A DNA stretch of 64,000 nt from Aldehydirespirator sp965203575 (lineage in GTDB: Bacteria; Actinomycetota; Acidimicrobiia; Acidimicrobiales; Aldehydirespiratoraceae), in the NCBI GenBank assembly GCA_965203575.1, contig OZ241894.1, forward strand, positions 3,348,001 to 3,412,000, read 5' to 3'. Position 1 is the first letter of the stretch, and each line of letters begins with the position of its first letter. The notes below the pieces were generated by a model, which searched no databases, was not told the origin of the DNA, and was given only the letters and a program-made list of their open reading frames with translations. A program made the position numbers and the translations under genes. Below are positions 24,183 to 33,057 of this stretch, in pieces.

Positions 24183-26912
24183 ATGGCCAAACTGACGAGG
24201 ATTCTGCGAGGAACCGATCCGGTGTCCGAGACCGAGGCGAACCAGGTCTTCGAACTCCTGGTCCCGATAGTCGAGAGATCGCTCCGCGCCGGTGACGCGG
24301 TGGACGCGGCCGCGGACGTGATCGGCCGTTGTCCGCTCAGTGACGATCGGCCGCTGGCGCACGTGCTCGACTGGTGGTTCGTGACCACCACCGGCAGGCC
24401 GTCCGCCAACGGCGGCGCGCACTTGCTTCCGGAGTCGCTCGACGAGCATGTCAGGAGCCCGATGGCGGCCGTGGCCCAACTCTCGGTCTCAGTGCCTGCT
24501 GCGGAATGGTTGGACAAGCAGCGCCAACTCGACTCCAGGCTCAGGAAGCTCGACGACGACCTGTCACTCGATAAGTACGGTGCGGTGAAGCTGCCCGGGG
24601 AGAGGGTGGCCTGGAAGTGGTTCACCGACCAGTGGCGGCCCGCGACCGACGGGCTGCGCGAGGGACGCAAGGCGGAAGTCGCCGCGATCGACTGGAAGCG
24701 GCTCGACACGGAACTGCGCGCCAACAGCGTCGAAGGGGGCAGCAAACGGTTTCGGGAGATGCAGAAGCGCTGCCGCGAGGCAGACAAGAAGCTGCGGGCC
24801 ATGGTTCAGATCCAACACGACGTCGAGCCTTGGAAGAGGCGACCCGTCCCTGCGCTGATCAGCGTGGTTCCCAACAGCGTCAAGCACGCCGTCGGACCTC
24901 TGGTCGAGGCGTTGCTGCGACCGATCCTCAGCGCCTCGGCCGCTCCCGAGGTGGATGACGCCGCTGTCGCTGCGGACCTTGACGCAGCGGCCAGGGGAAG
25001 CGACGGACGCGGCCGCTACCGGCTGGCCCGCGTGGTGAGCGCCTGGTGCGAGGAGACCGGCAGACGGATTCCGGCGCTCGAGGAGGAGCTGCAGCGGCAC
25101 CGCTCGCTGACCGGGGCCCTCGAACTTGTCAGCACGAGACCTCAAGTGTCCGACGATGACATCGACGAGGTCAGGCTCGGCGTGCTCGACGACGACATCG
25201 AGTCCGCGGAGGAGGCGCTGGCGAGACTGCGCGAGGCGGTCGAGCGCGCCGAGCGCGCCGAGCAGGCGCGGGCCCAGTTCGAGGGGCTGCGACGCAAGCT
25301 GGACGAGTCGGTTCTCAGCGGCGACGCCGTCTGGAAGGAACGGCTGGATGGCATCCGGGCTCGGATGGGGACCGGCGACCCCCGTGAGCTTGCGGCCGAG
25401 ATAGGTGCGGCCCAAAGGAGTCTGAGCGAGGCGCTCGACAAGATGGTCGAGGACCAGCAGGAGGATCTTCGGGAGCTGACCGCGCCGCTCAAGATCCTCG
25501 GTGCACCCGATTCGCAAGTGCGCGACTTCGAGCGCAGCATCGACGCGTTGGAACAGCGAGGCGGGCGGGGTGCCAGCGGACTCAAGTCCGAGCTCGAGAA
25601 CACGCTGGCGGTGCTCCGCTCTCAACGCCGTACGGACATTCAGGACCGCCTCGCGGAAATTGACCGAATCCTCACCGCCGAGCGGGAGGACTTCAGCGAC
25701 GACGATCTGGGCCTCTTCTTGAACCGCCGCTCTGAGATCGAGGCTCTGTCGCAGATCGAAGGCGCCGGTGACCGCGATCTCGCCGAGGCGCGCGAGGCTG
25801 CCGACGACCTGCTGCGCGAGGTCGAGGACCATCGGATCTACAGGTGGCGAGCCGAGGAGGGCGAGGAGGCGCTGCTGGAGCACATTCTGAAGTCGTGCCG
25901 AGGCGCTCTGGACTTCGACCCCTCGGACGTGAAGCGACTCTACGTGTCGCTCAAGACCAGGCCGTTCGCGATCCTGGCCGGGCTCACGGGCTCGGGCAAG
26001 AGCTCGCTGACGCGCACGTTCGCGGCTGCCCTCGGCGCGACCACCGCCAACCAGCGCTTCCGTCGCGTGGCGGTGCGGCCTGACTGGATCGACCAGAGCG
26101 AGGTCCTCGGGTACGTGAGCCCGGTCTCGGACCACTTCGTTCCCGGTTGGCTGTCGGAGACGGTGCGCGACTGCGAGCGCGCCCCCGACCGGCTGCACTT
26201 CGTTCTGCTCGACGAGATGAACCTCGCCCCTGTCGAGCAGTACCTCGCAGAGTGGCTGTCGGCGCTCGAGGAGGCTCGCTCGGGCAGCGAGGACGTGCGC
26301 CTGCGGCTGTACTCGCCCGACCTGGAACCGAAGAACCGAGACGACTGGTCGCCGCAGATGGCCCTTCCCGACAATCTCGTGATCGTCGGGACGGTCAATG
26401 TGGACGAGACCACTCGCCCGCTCTCGGAGCGGGTCCTGGACCGCGCCAATGTGCTGCTCCTCAACGTCAAGGTCTCCAACAGCCACCACGAGTCCAACGG
26501 CTCGCCGCCCCCGCCGTGGCACGTCGGCATGACGGAGTGGACGGATGTCTGCGCCACCGAGCCGAGCGACATACACCATCAGTTCCTGGTCGAGATCGCC
26601 GACATCCTGCGCGAGTCCAACATCGGGGTGGGCCTGCGGGCTCATCTGGAATTGGAGCGCTTTGTCGCCAACGCCGAGCAGATACTCGATCCGGAGACGG
26701 CGCTCGACTGGGGGATCGTGCAGCGCATCCTCCCCAAGATCCGAGGCTTCAAGGGTCACCTGGTCGGCACGCTCGGCGAGTTGCTGGAGGAGTTCGAGGC
26801 TGTCGGGGCTGAACAGTCGGCCTCGATCATCCGCCACTGGCTCGATGAGCGGGTGTCTGACGACGAGTTCATAGACGGCACCGATCCCCGGCTCGCGCTG
26901 GCACGCATCTGA
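24183..26912 (+). CDS. McrB-like AAA+ ATPase with long coiled-coil N-terminus
   Basis: 909 residues; ATG with GGAGG upstream. Residues 1-120 are unrecognised; roughly 125-560 is helical and highly charged, probably coiled coil. The AAA+ module follows: Walker A GLTGSGKSSLTR (Lys606), Walker B HFVLLDEMNLAPVEQYLAEW (Asp677-Glu678), then IVGTVNVDETTRPLSERVLDRA, which matches the position of the McrB signature loop (MNTADRS in E. coli). It is therefore a McrB-type motor, probably using GTP or ATP. The next gene, starting 2 bases after its stop, encodes the nuclease partner, so the pair is a McrBC-like (type IV restriction-like) module. Confidence 0.85.
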   Translation: MAKLTRILRGTDPVSETEANQVFELLVPIVERSLRAGDAVDAAADVIGRCPLSDDRPLAHVLDWWFVTTTGRPSANGGAHLLPESLDEHVRSPMAAVAQLSVSVPAAEWLDKQRQLDSRLRKLDDDLSLDKYGAVKLPGERVAWKWFTDQWRPATDGLREGRKAEVAAIDWKRLDTELRANSVEGGSKRFREMQKRCREADKKLRAMVQIQHDVEPWKRRPVPALISVVPNSVKHAVGPLVEALLRPILSASAAPEVDDAAVAADLDAAARGSDGRGRYRLARVVSAWCEETGRRIPALEEELQRHRSLTGALELVSTRPQVSDDDIDEVRLGVLDDDIESAEEALARLREAVERAERAEQARAQFEGLRRKLDESVLSGDAVWKERLDGIRARMGTGDPRELAAEIGAAQRSLSEALDKMVEDQQEDLRELTAPLKILGAPDSQVRDFERSIDALEQRGGRGASGLKSELENTLAVLRSQRRTDIQDRLAEIDRILTAEREDFSDDDLGLFLNRRSEIEALSQIEGAGDRDLAEAREAADDLLREVEDHRIYRWRAEEGEEALLEHILKSCRGALDFDPSDVKRLYVSLKTRPFAILAGLTGSGKSSLTRTFAAALGATTANQRFRRVAVRPDWIDQSEVLGYVSPVSDHFVPGWLSETVRDCERAPDRLHFVLLDEMNLAPVEQYLAEWLSALEEARSGSEDVRLRLYSPDLEPKNRDDWSPQMALPDNLVIVGTVNVDETTRPLSERVLDRANVLLLNVKVSNSHHESNGSPPPPWHVGMTEWTDVCATEPSDIHHQFLVEIADILRESNIGVGLRAHLELERFVANAEQILDPETALDWGIVQRILPKIRGFKGHLVGTLGELLEEFEAVGAEQSASIIRHWLDERVSDDEFIDGTDPRLALARI

Positions 26913-26914
26913 CC

Positions 26915-28324
26915 ATGGCGAGCGTTGAGGTTCGGGTGGGGCGGGCTTGGCAGCTGCTGCCCTCCGGCAGCGGCCCGCCGCAGGTGCCGGAGTCCGGCGC
27001 GCTTCGGCTGCGAGGCTTCGACGGAGGTGAGACGGTCATGCTGGGCCCGCTGCCGTTCTGTGCCGATGCCGACGGCTGTTTGTGCCTGCGGCTGAGTGCC
27101 GAGGACGGCGTGCGCGGGCATCTCGGGCTGATCGAAGTGAGGCGGGAATCCGGGGTTGCGGTCGGTGAGATCGAGGTGGTGCCGGACAAGCTCTCTGAAG
27201 CGGCCTACGAGCTGCTGCGAGCCGATCTGGAGCGGACCTGGGTGGGACTGCTGTTCGATCCGGACGGCGTAGGCAGACTCCGCGGTGTGCTGCCGTCTCC
27301 GGTGGAGCTGTGGCGGGAGCTCGAGCAGCCGCTGCGCGATATCGCGGCCGAGCCGCGATCGGTGATCGCCACCCGTGAGGGCGCGCGAAGGCTGGAATCG
27401 GTGCGCCGGCCCTGCGAGCTGACCGCCGGTGTCGTTCGGGCCTCCCGTCTGGACCGGGCCGGCCGCAGCCGCGTCCTGTCCCGAGACGTCGGCACTCCCG
27501 AGAATGCCCTCGTGGCCGAGACTCTGCGGCGTCTGGCCTTCTACGCGCGCCGCAGGGTGGACGGCTTCGAGGTCGCCACCAGCGCCAGCCGGCTGCTGCG
27601 ATCCGAGCCGTTCGCGTCGTGCGCCGCGCCGCGCCGGGGCATGGAGGCGTCCCGGCTGCGGACGCTGCACGACCCGCGATACCGGCGGGTCGACCAGGTG
27701 CGGCGAATCCTGGACCGGCCCGAGGCTCACGCCACCGAGGGCCCCGGCGAGGCCCGGCTCGGCGTGAAGGCGATGCCGCGGCTGTACGAGTACTGGGTCT
27801 TCCTGCAGGTGCTCGAGGCCTGCCGCGAGCGGTACGGAGCACCCGCCGCCCCGGGCTTCGCCGTCCTCGGCAGCCGGAGTCGCTCCGGAACCGTCCGGCT
27901 CGGGATTCCCGCCGGCGCCACCGTGACCTTTCCTGGAGACGTGCATGTGTCGTTCGAGCCGCGGATCATGTCCAGCGGGCGAGGGTGGCAGGGCCTGGAG
28001 AACGTTCCTCACCCGGACCGACGCCTAGCACAGGACCTGATCACTCCTGACGTGGTGGTCCTGCGCCGTGGGCCCGAGCCGGCGCTGGTGGTGTTCGACG
28101 CGAAGTACGTGGCTCGGCACATGGTGGACTACGAAGCATCCAAGATCCACGCCCGCTACTCGCGCATCCGGCTGCACGGACAGCCGGTGGTGAGGAACGT
28201 ACTGGCCGCACATCCGCATCAGGGCAAGGATGCTCTGTGGGCCGGATACGGCGCGGTTCAGATGGCTCCGGGCCACTCTGCCGGCGTGAAGCACTTGCTT
28301 CCTTCGGCAGTGAGCCTGCGCTGA
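26915..28324 (+). CDS. DUF2357/DUF524 PD-(D/E)XK protein, McrC-like partner
   Basis: 469 residues. The N-terminus is a beta-rich DUF2357-like domain. The C-terminal third is a PD-(D/E)XK nuclease core: TPDVVVLRRG (Asp379), then ALVVFDAKYVAR (Asp395, Lys397), followed by conserved helices with DYEASKIHARYSRI and an Arg-rich segment. MPRLYEYWVFLQVLEA ahead of it is the usual linker helix of DUF524 nucleases. It would be the cleaving subunit driven by the upstream McrB-like motor. The gene begins 2 bases after the ATPase stop. The substrate, modified or invading DNA, is inferred from the McrBC analogy. Confidence 0.82.
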   Translation: MASVEVRVGRAWQLLPSGSGPPQVPESGALRLRGFDGGETVMLGPLPFCADADGCLCLRLSAEDGVRGHLGLIEVRRESGVAVGEIEVVPDKLSEAAYELLRADLERTWVGLLFDPDGVGRLRGVLPSPVELWRELEQPLRDIAAEPRSVIATREGARRLESVRRPCELTAGVVRASRLDRAGRSRVLSRDVGTPENALVAETLRRLAFYARRRVDGFEVATSASRLLRSEPFASCAAPRRGMEASRLRTLHDPRYRRVDQVRRILDRPEAHATEGPGEARLGVKAMPRLYEYWVFLQVLEACRERYGAPAAPGFAVLGSRSRSGTVRLGIPAGATVTFPGDVHVSFEPRIMSSGRGWQGLENVPHPDRRLAQDLITPDVVVLRRGPEPALVVFDAKYVARHMVDYEASKIHARYSRIRLHGQPVVRNVLAAHPHQGKDALWAGYGAVQMAPGHSAGVKHLLPSAVSLR

Positions 28325-28379
28325 ACGCGGACGAAGGGCAGGCAGCGACCGCCCTCTGGCCGTGCCGGGAGAGCCCCGG

Positions 28380-31300
28380 CTAGGACCCGCCGCCGGGGCG
28401 GCTCGGCTTTCCTCCGTGCACGGTCGGCTCGCGGCACCACTGCTGGCGGAGGGTCTCAAGCGGGTCGAGAATCGACTCGGGAAGTCCGAGCAGGTCGCAC
28501 AGCACGGCCTGGTCGAGGTCTTGGCGGGTTTCGTCGCGATAGGCCTCGTTGGCGGGCAGGAACGTTCGCAGCCGGAACCGTGCGAAGACCTCTGCGGCCT
28601 CCGAGAGCGTGTCGCCGCTCAGGGCGCGACAGTCCAGCACCGGGATCTCGACGATCCGGCCGACAGAGAGAATCGACCGGCCCTGCTGCTGGCGCGACCC
28701 GACCCACCAGCGGCCGATCAGGCCCAGAGTCGTGTTCAGCCACAGCACGACGGGAACCTGCCAGGCATCCGCCTGCGTGAGGAAACTTGGCCAGGCCCGC
28801 CCGCCTATGCACTCGACGGGGGTCAGACAAGCCCCGAGGCGTTGGCTGTTCAGCTGGAATTCGAGATTCACATGCGTGCGAGAAGCAGTGATCTGCCAAA
28901 CTCTGCGAGCCTGCTCCTCCGCATGGCCGGGGCGTACTTCGCCGTAGGAGTCGGGGGCGACCACGAGTTGGCTCTCGCGTCCGGAGCGGGCATTGTGGGC
29001 CCACAGGACGGGATAGGAGGAGGCTCGCCAGCCTTCGCCCGCCTGTTCGAGGTCGCGGATCCAGAAAGGGGCGGCGTACGCTCCCGTGCCGCGTGCGATC
29101 GGTCCGGCGGACTTCGGCTTCACTCCGATTGCGGCGTTGCCCGCGCCCGCGGTGCCGAGATCGCCCAGCCTGGCCATCGGTACCTTCAACGACCGGTGCC
29201 GCGGCAGGGCCAGCCGGCCGTCCAGCAACGACAGTGCGGTCGCGGCCAACTGCAACTCGCTGAGCTGGCCGAACCCGCCGTCCTCGAGACGGCCCGTACC
29301 GATCACGCCAAGGCGCTCCCCGCCGATTCGCAGCTCCCCTTGGGGCTTGTCTCCGTTGATGTGGCCGAGGACAGCGGAGGCCACCTCGATCGAGTGCGCG
29401 ACGGTGGTGGGGCGATCGGCCAGCCCGACCCAGCACACGGTCGCACGCTCCTCGCTGTTCGTTGGTAAGTGGTGCTCCGGCGCCTGTGACTGGCGACGGG
29501 TCGCCACCACCAGCACCTCGGCGATCGCGGTGTCATCCGAAAAAGCTCGGTCGGTCGAGCCGTGCGCGGCGATGGAGACTACGACTACATCCTCGTAGTG
29601 CTCCTCGATCAACCGTCGGGCACGGGACCAGGCACTCGACACGACGAATGTGGCGGGCAGCACGAGTGCAATCACGCCCCCGGGTCTCACCTTGGCATGA
29701 GCCAAGTCAACGAAATTTGAGGCCAAGCCGGCGTGCCCGCTGCCGGCAGTCCTGCGGCTCTGCCGGTAGATTCCGATGCTGGCAAGCCTCGCGCTCATGG
29801 CCTCCTGCTCGACTTCGGTCGTGCCGAAGCCTGCAAATGCGGGCCGCGGAACGCCCACGCGATCGCCCTCCTGGCCCACTGTGCGGGCGAAGGGCGGGTT
29901 CATGATCACCAAGTTGGCAGAGCCGTGGTCCAAGACGAACATGTGCTCACCGGACGGGGCCGCCACGGTATCGAGGCCGGAGACCGCGCTACGGCCCGTG
30001 CCGAACAACGAGGCCGCCTCGACGTCGTCGATGAGCTCCAGAGAGCCGATTGCCGCGACCGAGACGCCCTCACCGGCAACATCGGCGGCCTGAGAACGGC
30101 CGTAGGGCATCAAATGAACGTTGGTGTCGCCGAAGGGAACGCCAGGATGGACCGCTGAGAGCATCGAGGCGGTCACATGAACCGCCGCGGGCATGATGTC
30201 GGCGCCGACGAGCACCGCCCCCATGAAGGCCGGGTGCAGCACGGCATCGTCGAGTCCGGCTCTGCGCGCCCGTGCCGCGATCCGCCCGTACGCTGCGGAC
30301 AGCAAGGCGCCGGTGCCGCACGCCAAGTCGGCCACCTTGAGTTCCTTGAGCGCGCCCGGGTCCGAGAAGTTGATCCCGAGGCGGGCCACGGCCAACTCGG
30401 CCAGCAGGTATGCCGAGGGAGGCCGAGTGTAGAATGTGGCGAGGAACTTCCGGTCAGCGATAAGGCGGCCGAAGAGTTGCCCGGTCATCTCCTGGATGGT
30501 GGTGACGCCGATTCCGACGAGCCGCTCCGCAACTACTGCGAGACGGCCCACGACGCTCGCGAACACGTCGGCGGGGACCGGTGCGAGCACGCGGCGGGCA
30601 ATCTCGAATATCGGCCAGTAGTTGATCTTGAGGATCGCGCGCCACTCACCGAGCAGCGCTCCGGGCAGCAGGTCGTTGCCGGAGCGCAACTCTTCAAAGG
30701 GCGCTATGCGCGGGTGTGTGGACGAGATGGCGCAGTGGAATGTCAGTGCATTGGCCACAATCGCCATCGCCATGCGCGATGTCTGCTCCCCGTCGGCCTG
30801 ATGGAGTGCCTCGCCCATGGCGTCGAGCACCGGCTGACGCTCCAGGGCCAAGCGCTCTCGCAGTACTGCCGCAGCACTGGAGACGCCGGCCTCGAGGATG
30901 CCTATTGCCTGAGCGAGCCGACGCTCCGAGACCGAGATCGACTCGATTAGTCCTGCCAGCGCGTCCACGTTGCCGCGGATCCATCCCCTGCTCGGGAACC
31001 TTGTCCAACTGTCTGGACCGGTGGCAGCGAACACGCAATACTCGAGTTCGGCGCGCTCCAGGGCCGCTGCGAGACCGGCTTGTCGAACCTCGCTGAGGTC
31101 GGCGGGAAGACGTGCCGCAACCACTTGCTCCACGGGCTCCTGGGTTTCTGCCAGCGTTGCTCCGAGGCGGCCCAGGGCATCCGCCTCCACGCCCGAGGCC
31201 GGTTCGTACTCGGTCTCGACTATCACGGACAGACTTCCGGGCATGCGAACAACGATGTCGGGCGCCTTGGCTGCGTCGTCGGCGATCACGCGAGTCGACT

Positions 31301-31394
31301 CTGCCTCCACCACCCAGCGCGGGTGTCGAGAATCGAGCGCGACAGCTAGCCGGTCGTTGACAGTGGCTTCCCGCGTGCGTGCTCTGCGAGCCAT
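28380..31394 (-). CDS. N6-adenine DNA methyltransferase, large type IIG-like
   Basis: 1004 residues from ATG 31394, chosen because GGAGG lies five bases upstream; the frame extends to 31478. Methyltransferase motifs: FYTRPPSAYLLAEL (pre-motif), VADLACGTGALLSAAY (motif I, Asp356), NLVIMNPPFART (motif IV, Asn499). The last ~350 residues hold a target-recognition-like region with WRASSYPVLWAHNA. Near the N-terminus PDIVVRMPG (Asp46) and VIVETEYEP (Glu60, Glu62) mimic a PD-(D/E)XK site but with Glu in place of the catalytic Lys. It is convergent with the McrB/DUF2357 operon, stops 55 bases apart. It could protect host DNA, or be a restriction enzyme with an altered site. Confidence 0.83.
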   Translation of the reverse strand: MARRARTREATVNDRLAVALDSRHPRWVVEAESTRVIADDAAKAPDIVVRMPGSLSVIVETEYEPASGVEADALGRLGATLAETQEPVEQVVAARLPADLSEVRQAGLAAALERAELEYCVFAATGPDSWTRFPSRGWIRGNVDALAGLIESISVSERRLAQAIGILEAGVSSAAAVLRERLALERQPVLDAMGEALHQADGEQTSRMAMAIVANALTFHCAISSTHPRIAPFEELRSGNDLLPGALLGEWRAILKINYWPIFEIARRVLAPVPADVFASVVGRLAVVAERLVGIGVTTIQEMTGQLFGRLIADRKFLATFYTRPPSAYLLAELAVARLGINFSDPGALKELKVADLACGTGALLSAAYGRIAARARRAGLDDAVLHPAFMGAVLVGADIMPAAVHVTASMLSAVHPGVPFGDTNVHLMPYGRSQAADVAGEGVSVAAIGSLELIDDVEAASLFGTGRSAVSGLDTVAAPSGEHMFVLDHGSANLVIMNPPFARTVGQEGDRVGVPRPAFAGFGTTEVEQEAMSARLASIGIYRQSRRTAGSGHAGLASNFVDLAHAKVRPGGVIALVLPATFVVSSAWSRARRLIEEHYEDVVVVSIAAHGSTDRAFSDDTAIAEVLVVATRRQSQAPEHHLPTNSEERATVCWVGLADRPTTVAHSIEVASAVLGHINGDKPQGELRIGGERLGVIGTGRLEDGGFGQLSELQLAATALSLLDGRLALPRHRSLKVPMARLGDLGTAGAGNAAIGVKPKSAGPIARGTGAYAAPFWIRDLEQAGEGWRASSYPVLWAHNARSGRESQLVVAPDSYGEVRPGHAEEQARRVWQITASRTHVNLEFQLNSQRLGACLTPVECIGGRAWPSFLTQADAWQVPVVLWLNTTLGLIGRWWVGSRQQQGRSILSVGRIVEIPVLDCRALSGDTLSEAAEVFARFRLRTFLPANEAYRDETRQDLDQAVLCDLLGLPESILDPLETLRQQWCREPTVHGGKPSRPGGGS

Positions 31395-31661
31395 GCCACC
31401 CTCCTGCGATTTCGGGCCTGCATCGGTGGGACTCATGGCCCCTACGGTGCCAACGAACCTATCCCATCGGTGTGACACGTCGGTGTATCGCGGGCAATCA
31501 CATGCTAAGCGCTCTCGTAGCGTTCCCTGGTCGGCAGCGCAACAATCCGCGGCGAGACCGTCTGCGGCTGAGAGCGTCGCGCAATGTCCCGACAGGTGAA
31601 GCTGCTCTCACTCCTCGCGGAGTGGTCTCTCGGCGACCGACAGTCGCTCGTGTCGATGCGG

Positions 31662-32153
31662 TCACCCTTTGGACCGGGTCAGGCGGCCGGTGGTGAGGAA
31701 TGTTTGGCGGCGCTGGGGGTCGGAGAGGCCGAAGCGGTGGGCGGTCCAGATCAGGGCGGCGATTCCGGCGAGCTCGAACGCGATCATGATGGCCAGGGGT
31801 CGGTCGTACTCGGGGGGAACTCCCCGGCCCACTCCCCCGCTGCCGCCGACCGGCCACCAGAACAGGGCCGTGCGCGACCAGGATCCGCTGGCCACCAGGA
31901 ACACCAGGGTTCCGATGGGCAGGCCGATCCAGCGCCGGCGCCGCAGCCGCCGGCCCCGGCCGGCGGTGAGGGTCATTACCCCGATGAGCATCACGACGCT
32001 GCCGGCCAAGCTGTGCAGCACCCAGGGTGACCCGGTCAGATTCTCAACCAGGGGTAGCACTGCGCCCAGCGCCACGACCCGGTAGTCGACTCCGCTGCTG
32101 CCGAACACCAGCGCTACGGCCACCACCGCACAGGCCGCGAACCAGAGGAACAT
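31662..32153 (-). CDS. Small multi-helix membrane protein
   Basis: 163 residues from ATG 32153 (MFLWFAACAVVAVALVFG). About five hydrophobic helices follow, including VVALGAVLPLVENLTG, VLHSLAGSVVMLIGVMTLT, IGLPIGTLVFLVASGSW and AIMIAFELAGIAALIW, ending in a short basic cytoplasmic tail. No catalytic motif is seen. A metal-dependent hydrolase-like membrane protein (a DUF fold with scattered His/Asp) cannot be ruled out. The gene is 52 bases below the zinc-ribbon gene and probably co-transcribed with it. Confidence 0.65.
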   Translation of the reverse strand: MFLWFAACAVVAVALVFGSSGVDYRVVALGAVLPLVENLTGSPWVLHSLAGSVVMLIGVMTLTAGRGRRLRRRRWIGLPIGTLVFLVASGSWSRTALFWWPVGGSGGVGRGVPPEYDRPLAIMIAFELAGIAALIWTAHRFGLSDPQRRQTFLTTGRLTRSKG

Positions 32154-32205
32154 GCGCGTCAGGCTCCGAGCCGGCCGTTCCGGCAGAACCGGTGGCCCCC
32201 GACCT

Positions 32206-32976
32206 CTAGCGCAGGACGAGCCGGCCGCACTCGGCGCAGTCCAGCACTTCCCCTTCGGCGCAGCGCTTGATACGGGCCACCTCGACCGCGGGCATCTGCT
32301 GGGGGCATCCGCAACCCGACGACGGATCGAAAGACACGGCCGTGCTCGGCCCGAACGTCTGGCGCAGCCGCTCGTACTGGGCCACCGCCGACGCCTCGGC
32401 GCGAGCTGAAGCCGCGGTCCTGGTGCCCGAGAGCGCAGCGAGCTGCTCGTCAATGGACGCTTCCGTCGCGGCCAACTCAGCCTCCAGCACCGTCATTCGC
32501 TCGTCGCCGACGGCACGCTGCTCCTCCAGCGTCTCGGCCTCGCTACTCAACTCCTCGGCTTCCACCAGCGCCTCGATGGCCCGTTCTTCCAGGACACCCT
32601 GGCGGGAACGCAATCCGGCGATCTCGTCCTGCAGGGCCTGAAGGTCCCTGATGGCGGTGATCTCACCGGAGTAGAGACGGTTGTCATCCTTGTCGGCCTT
32701 GGCCTGGATGATTGCGGCCTCGTCCTCCAGACGCTTCTGGCGGGTCAGCACCTCGATTCGTTGCAGGCCCACCGCGTCGATCTGGCGTTGCAGCTCGCGC
32801 CGCTCGGATTGGGCTGCGGCCAGGTCCCGGCGAAGAGGGAGGGTCGCCCGCCTGTGCTGGAGTTGCTCCGTCTCGGTGTCGATCTCCTGGATTTCCAGCA
32901 GTGGATGAACGCTCCCGGTGGACTCGTCGTTGTTGTCGTCAGGAGTCTCGTCATCGAGCGGGGCGGCTTCGGGCAC
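32206..32976 (-). CDS. Coiled-coil protein with C-terminal C4 zinc ribbon
   Basis: 256 residues. A long antiparallel coiled coil occupies roughly residues 25-190 (for example QSERRELQRQIDAVGLQRIE). A C4-type zinc ribbon follows: GCGCPQQMP near residue 221 and DCAECGRLVL at the end. This is the CT398/zf-RING_7-type family widespread in actinobacteria, a putative nucleic-acid-binding protein often found near Nif3 and RNase H-type genes. Its exact role is unknown. The acidic N-terminus (DDETPDDNNDES) looks disordered. Confidence 0.8.
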   Translation of the reverse strand: MPEAAPLDDETPDDNNDESTGSVHPLLEIQEIDTETEQLQHRRATLPLRRDLAAAQSERRELQRQIDAVGLQRIEVLTRQKRLEDEAAIIQAKADKDDNRLYSGEITAIRDLQALQDEIAGLRSRQGVLEERAIEALVEAEELSSEAETLEEQRAVGDERMTVLEAELAATEASIDEQLAALSGTRTAASARAEASAVAQYERLRQTFGPSTAVSFDPSSGCGCPQQMPAVEVARIKRCAEGEVLDCAECGRLVLR

Positions 32977-33057
32977 GGCGAGACACTAACGGCTCGGAGT
33001 TCCCGCAACTAGGCCAGACATCCCTCCCTCTCACGGCGTCTGTGGGACTATTCCGGT

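Noticed and set aside
24564..26837. 757-codon open frame antisense to the McrB-like gene
   Set aside because: It is the mirror of a GC-rich coding strand; it has no ribosome site or domain, whereas the plus strand has a full AAA+ module.
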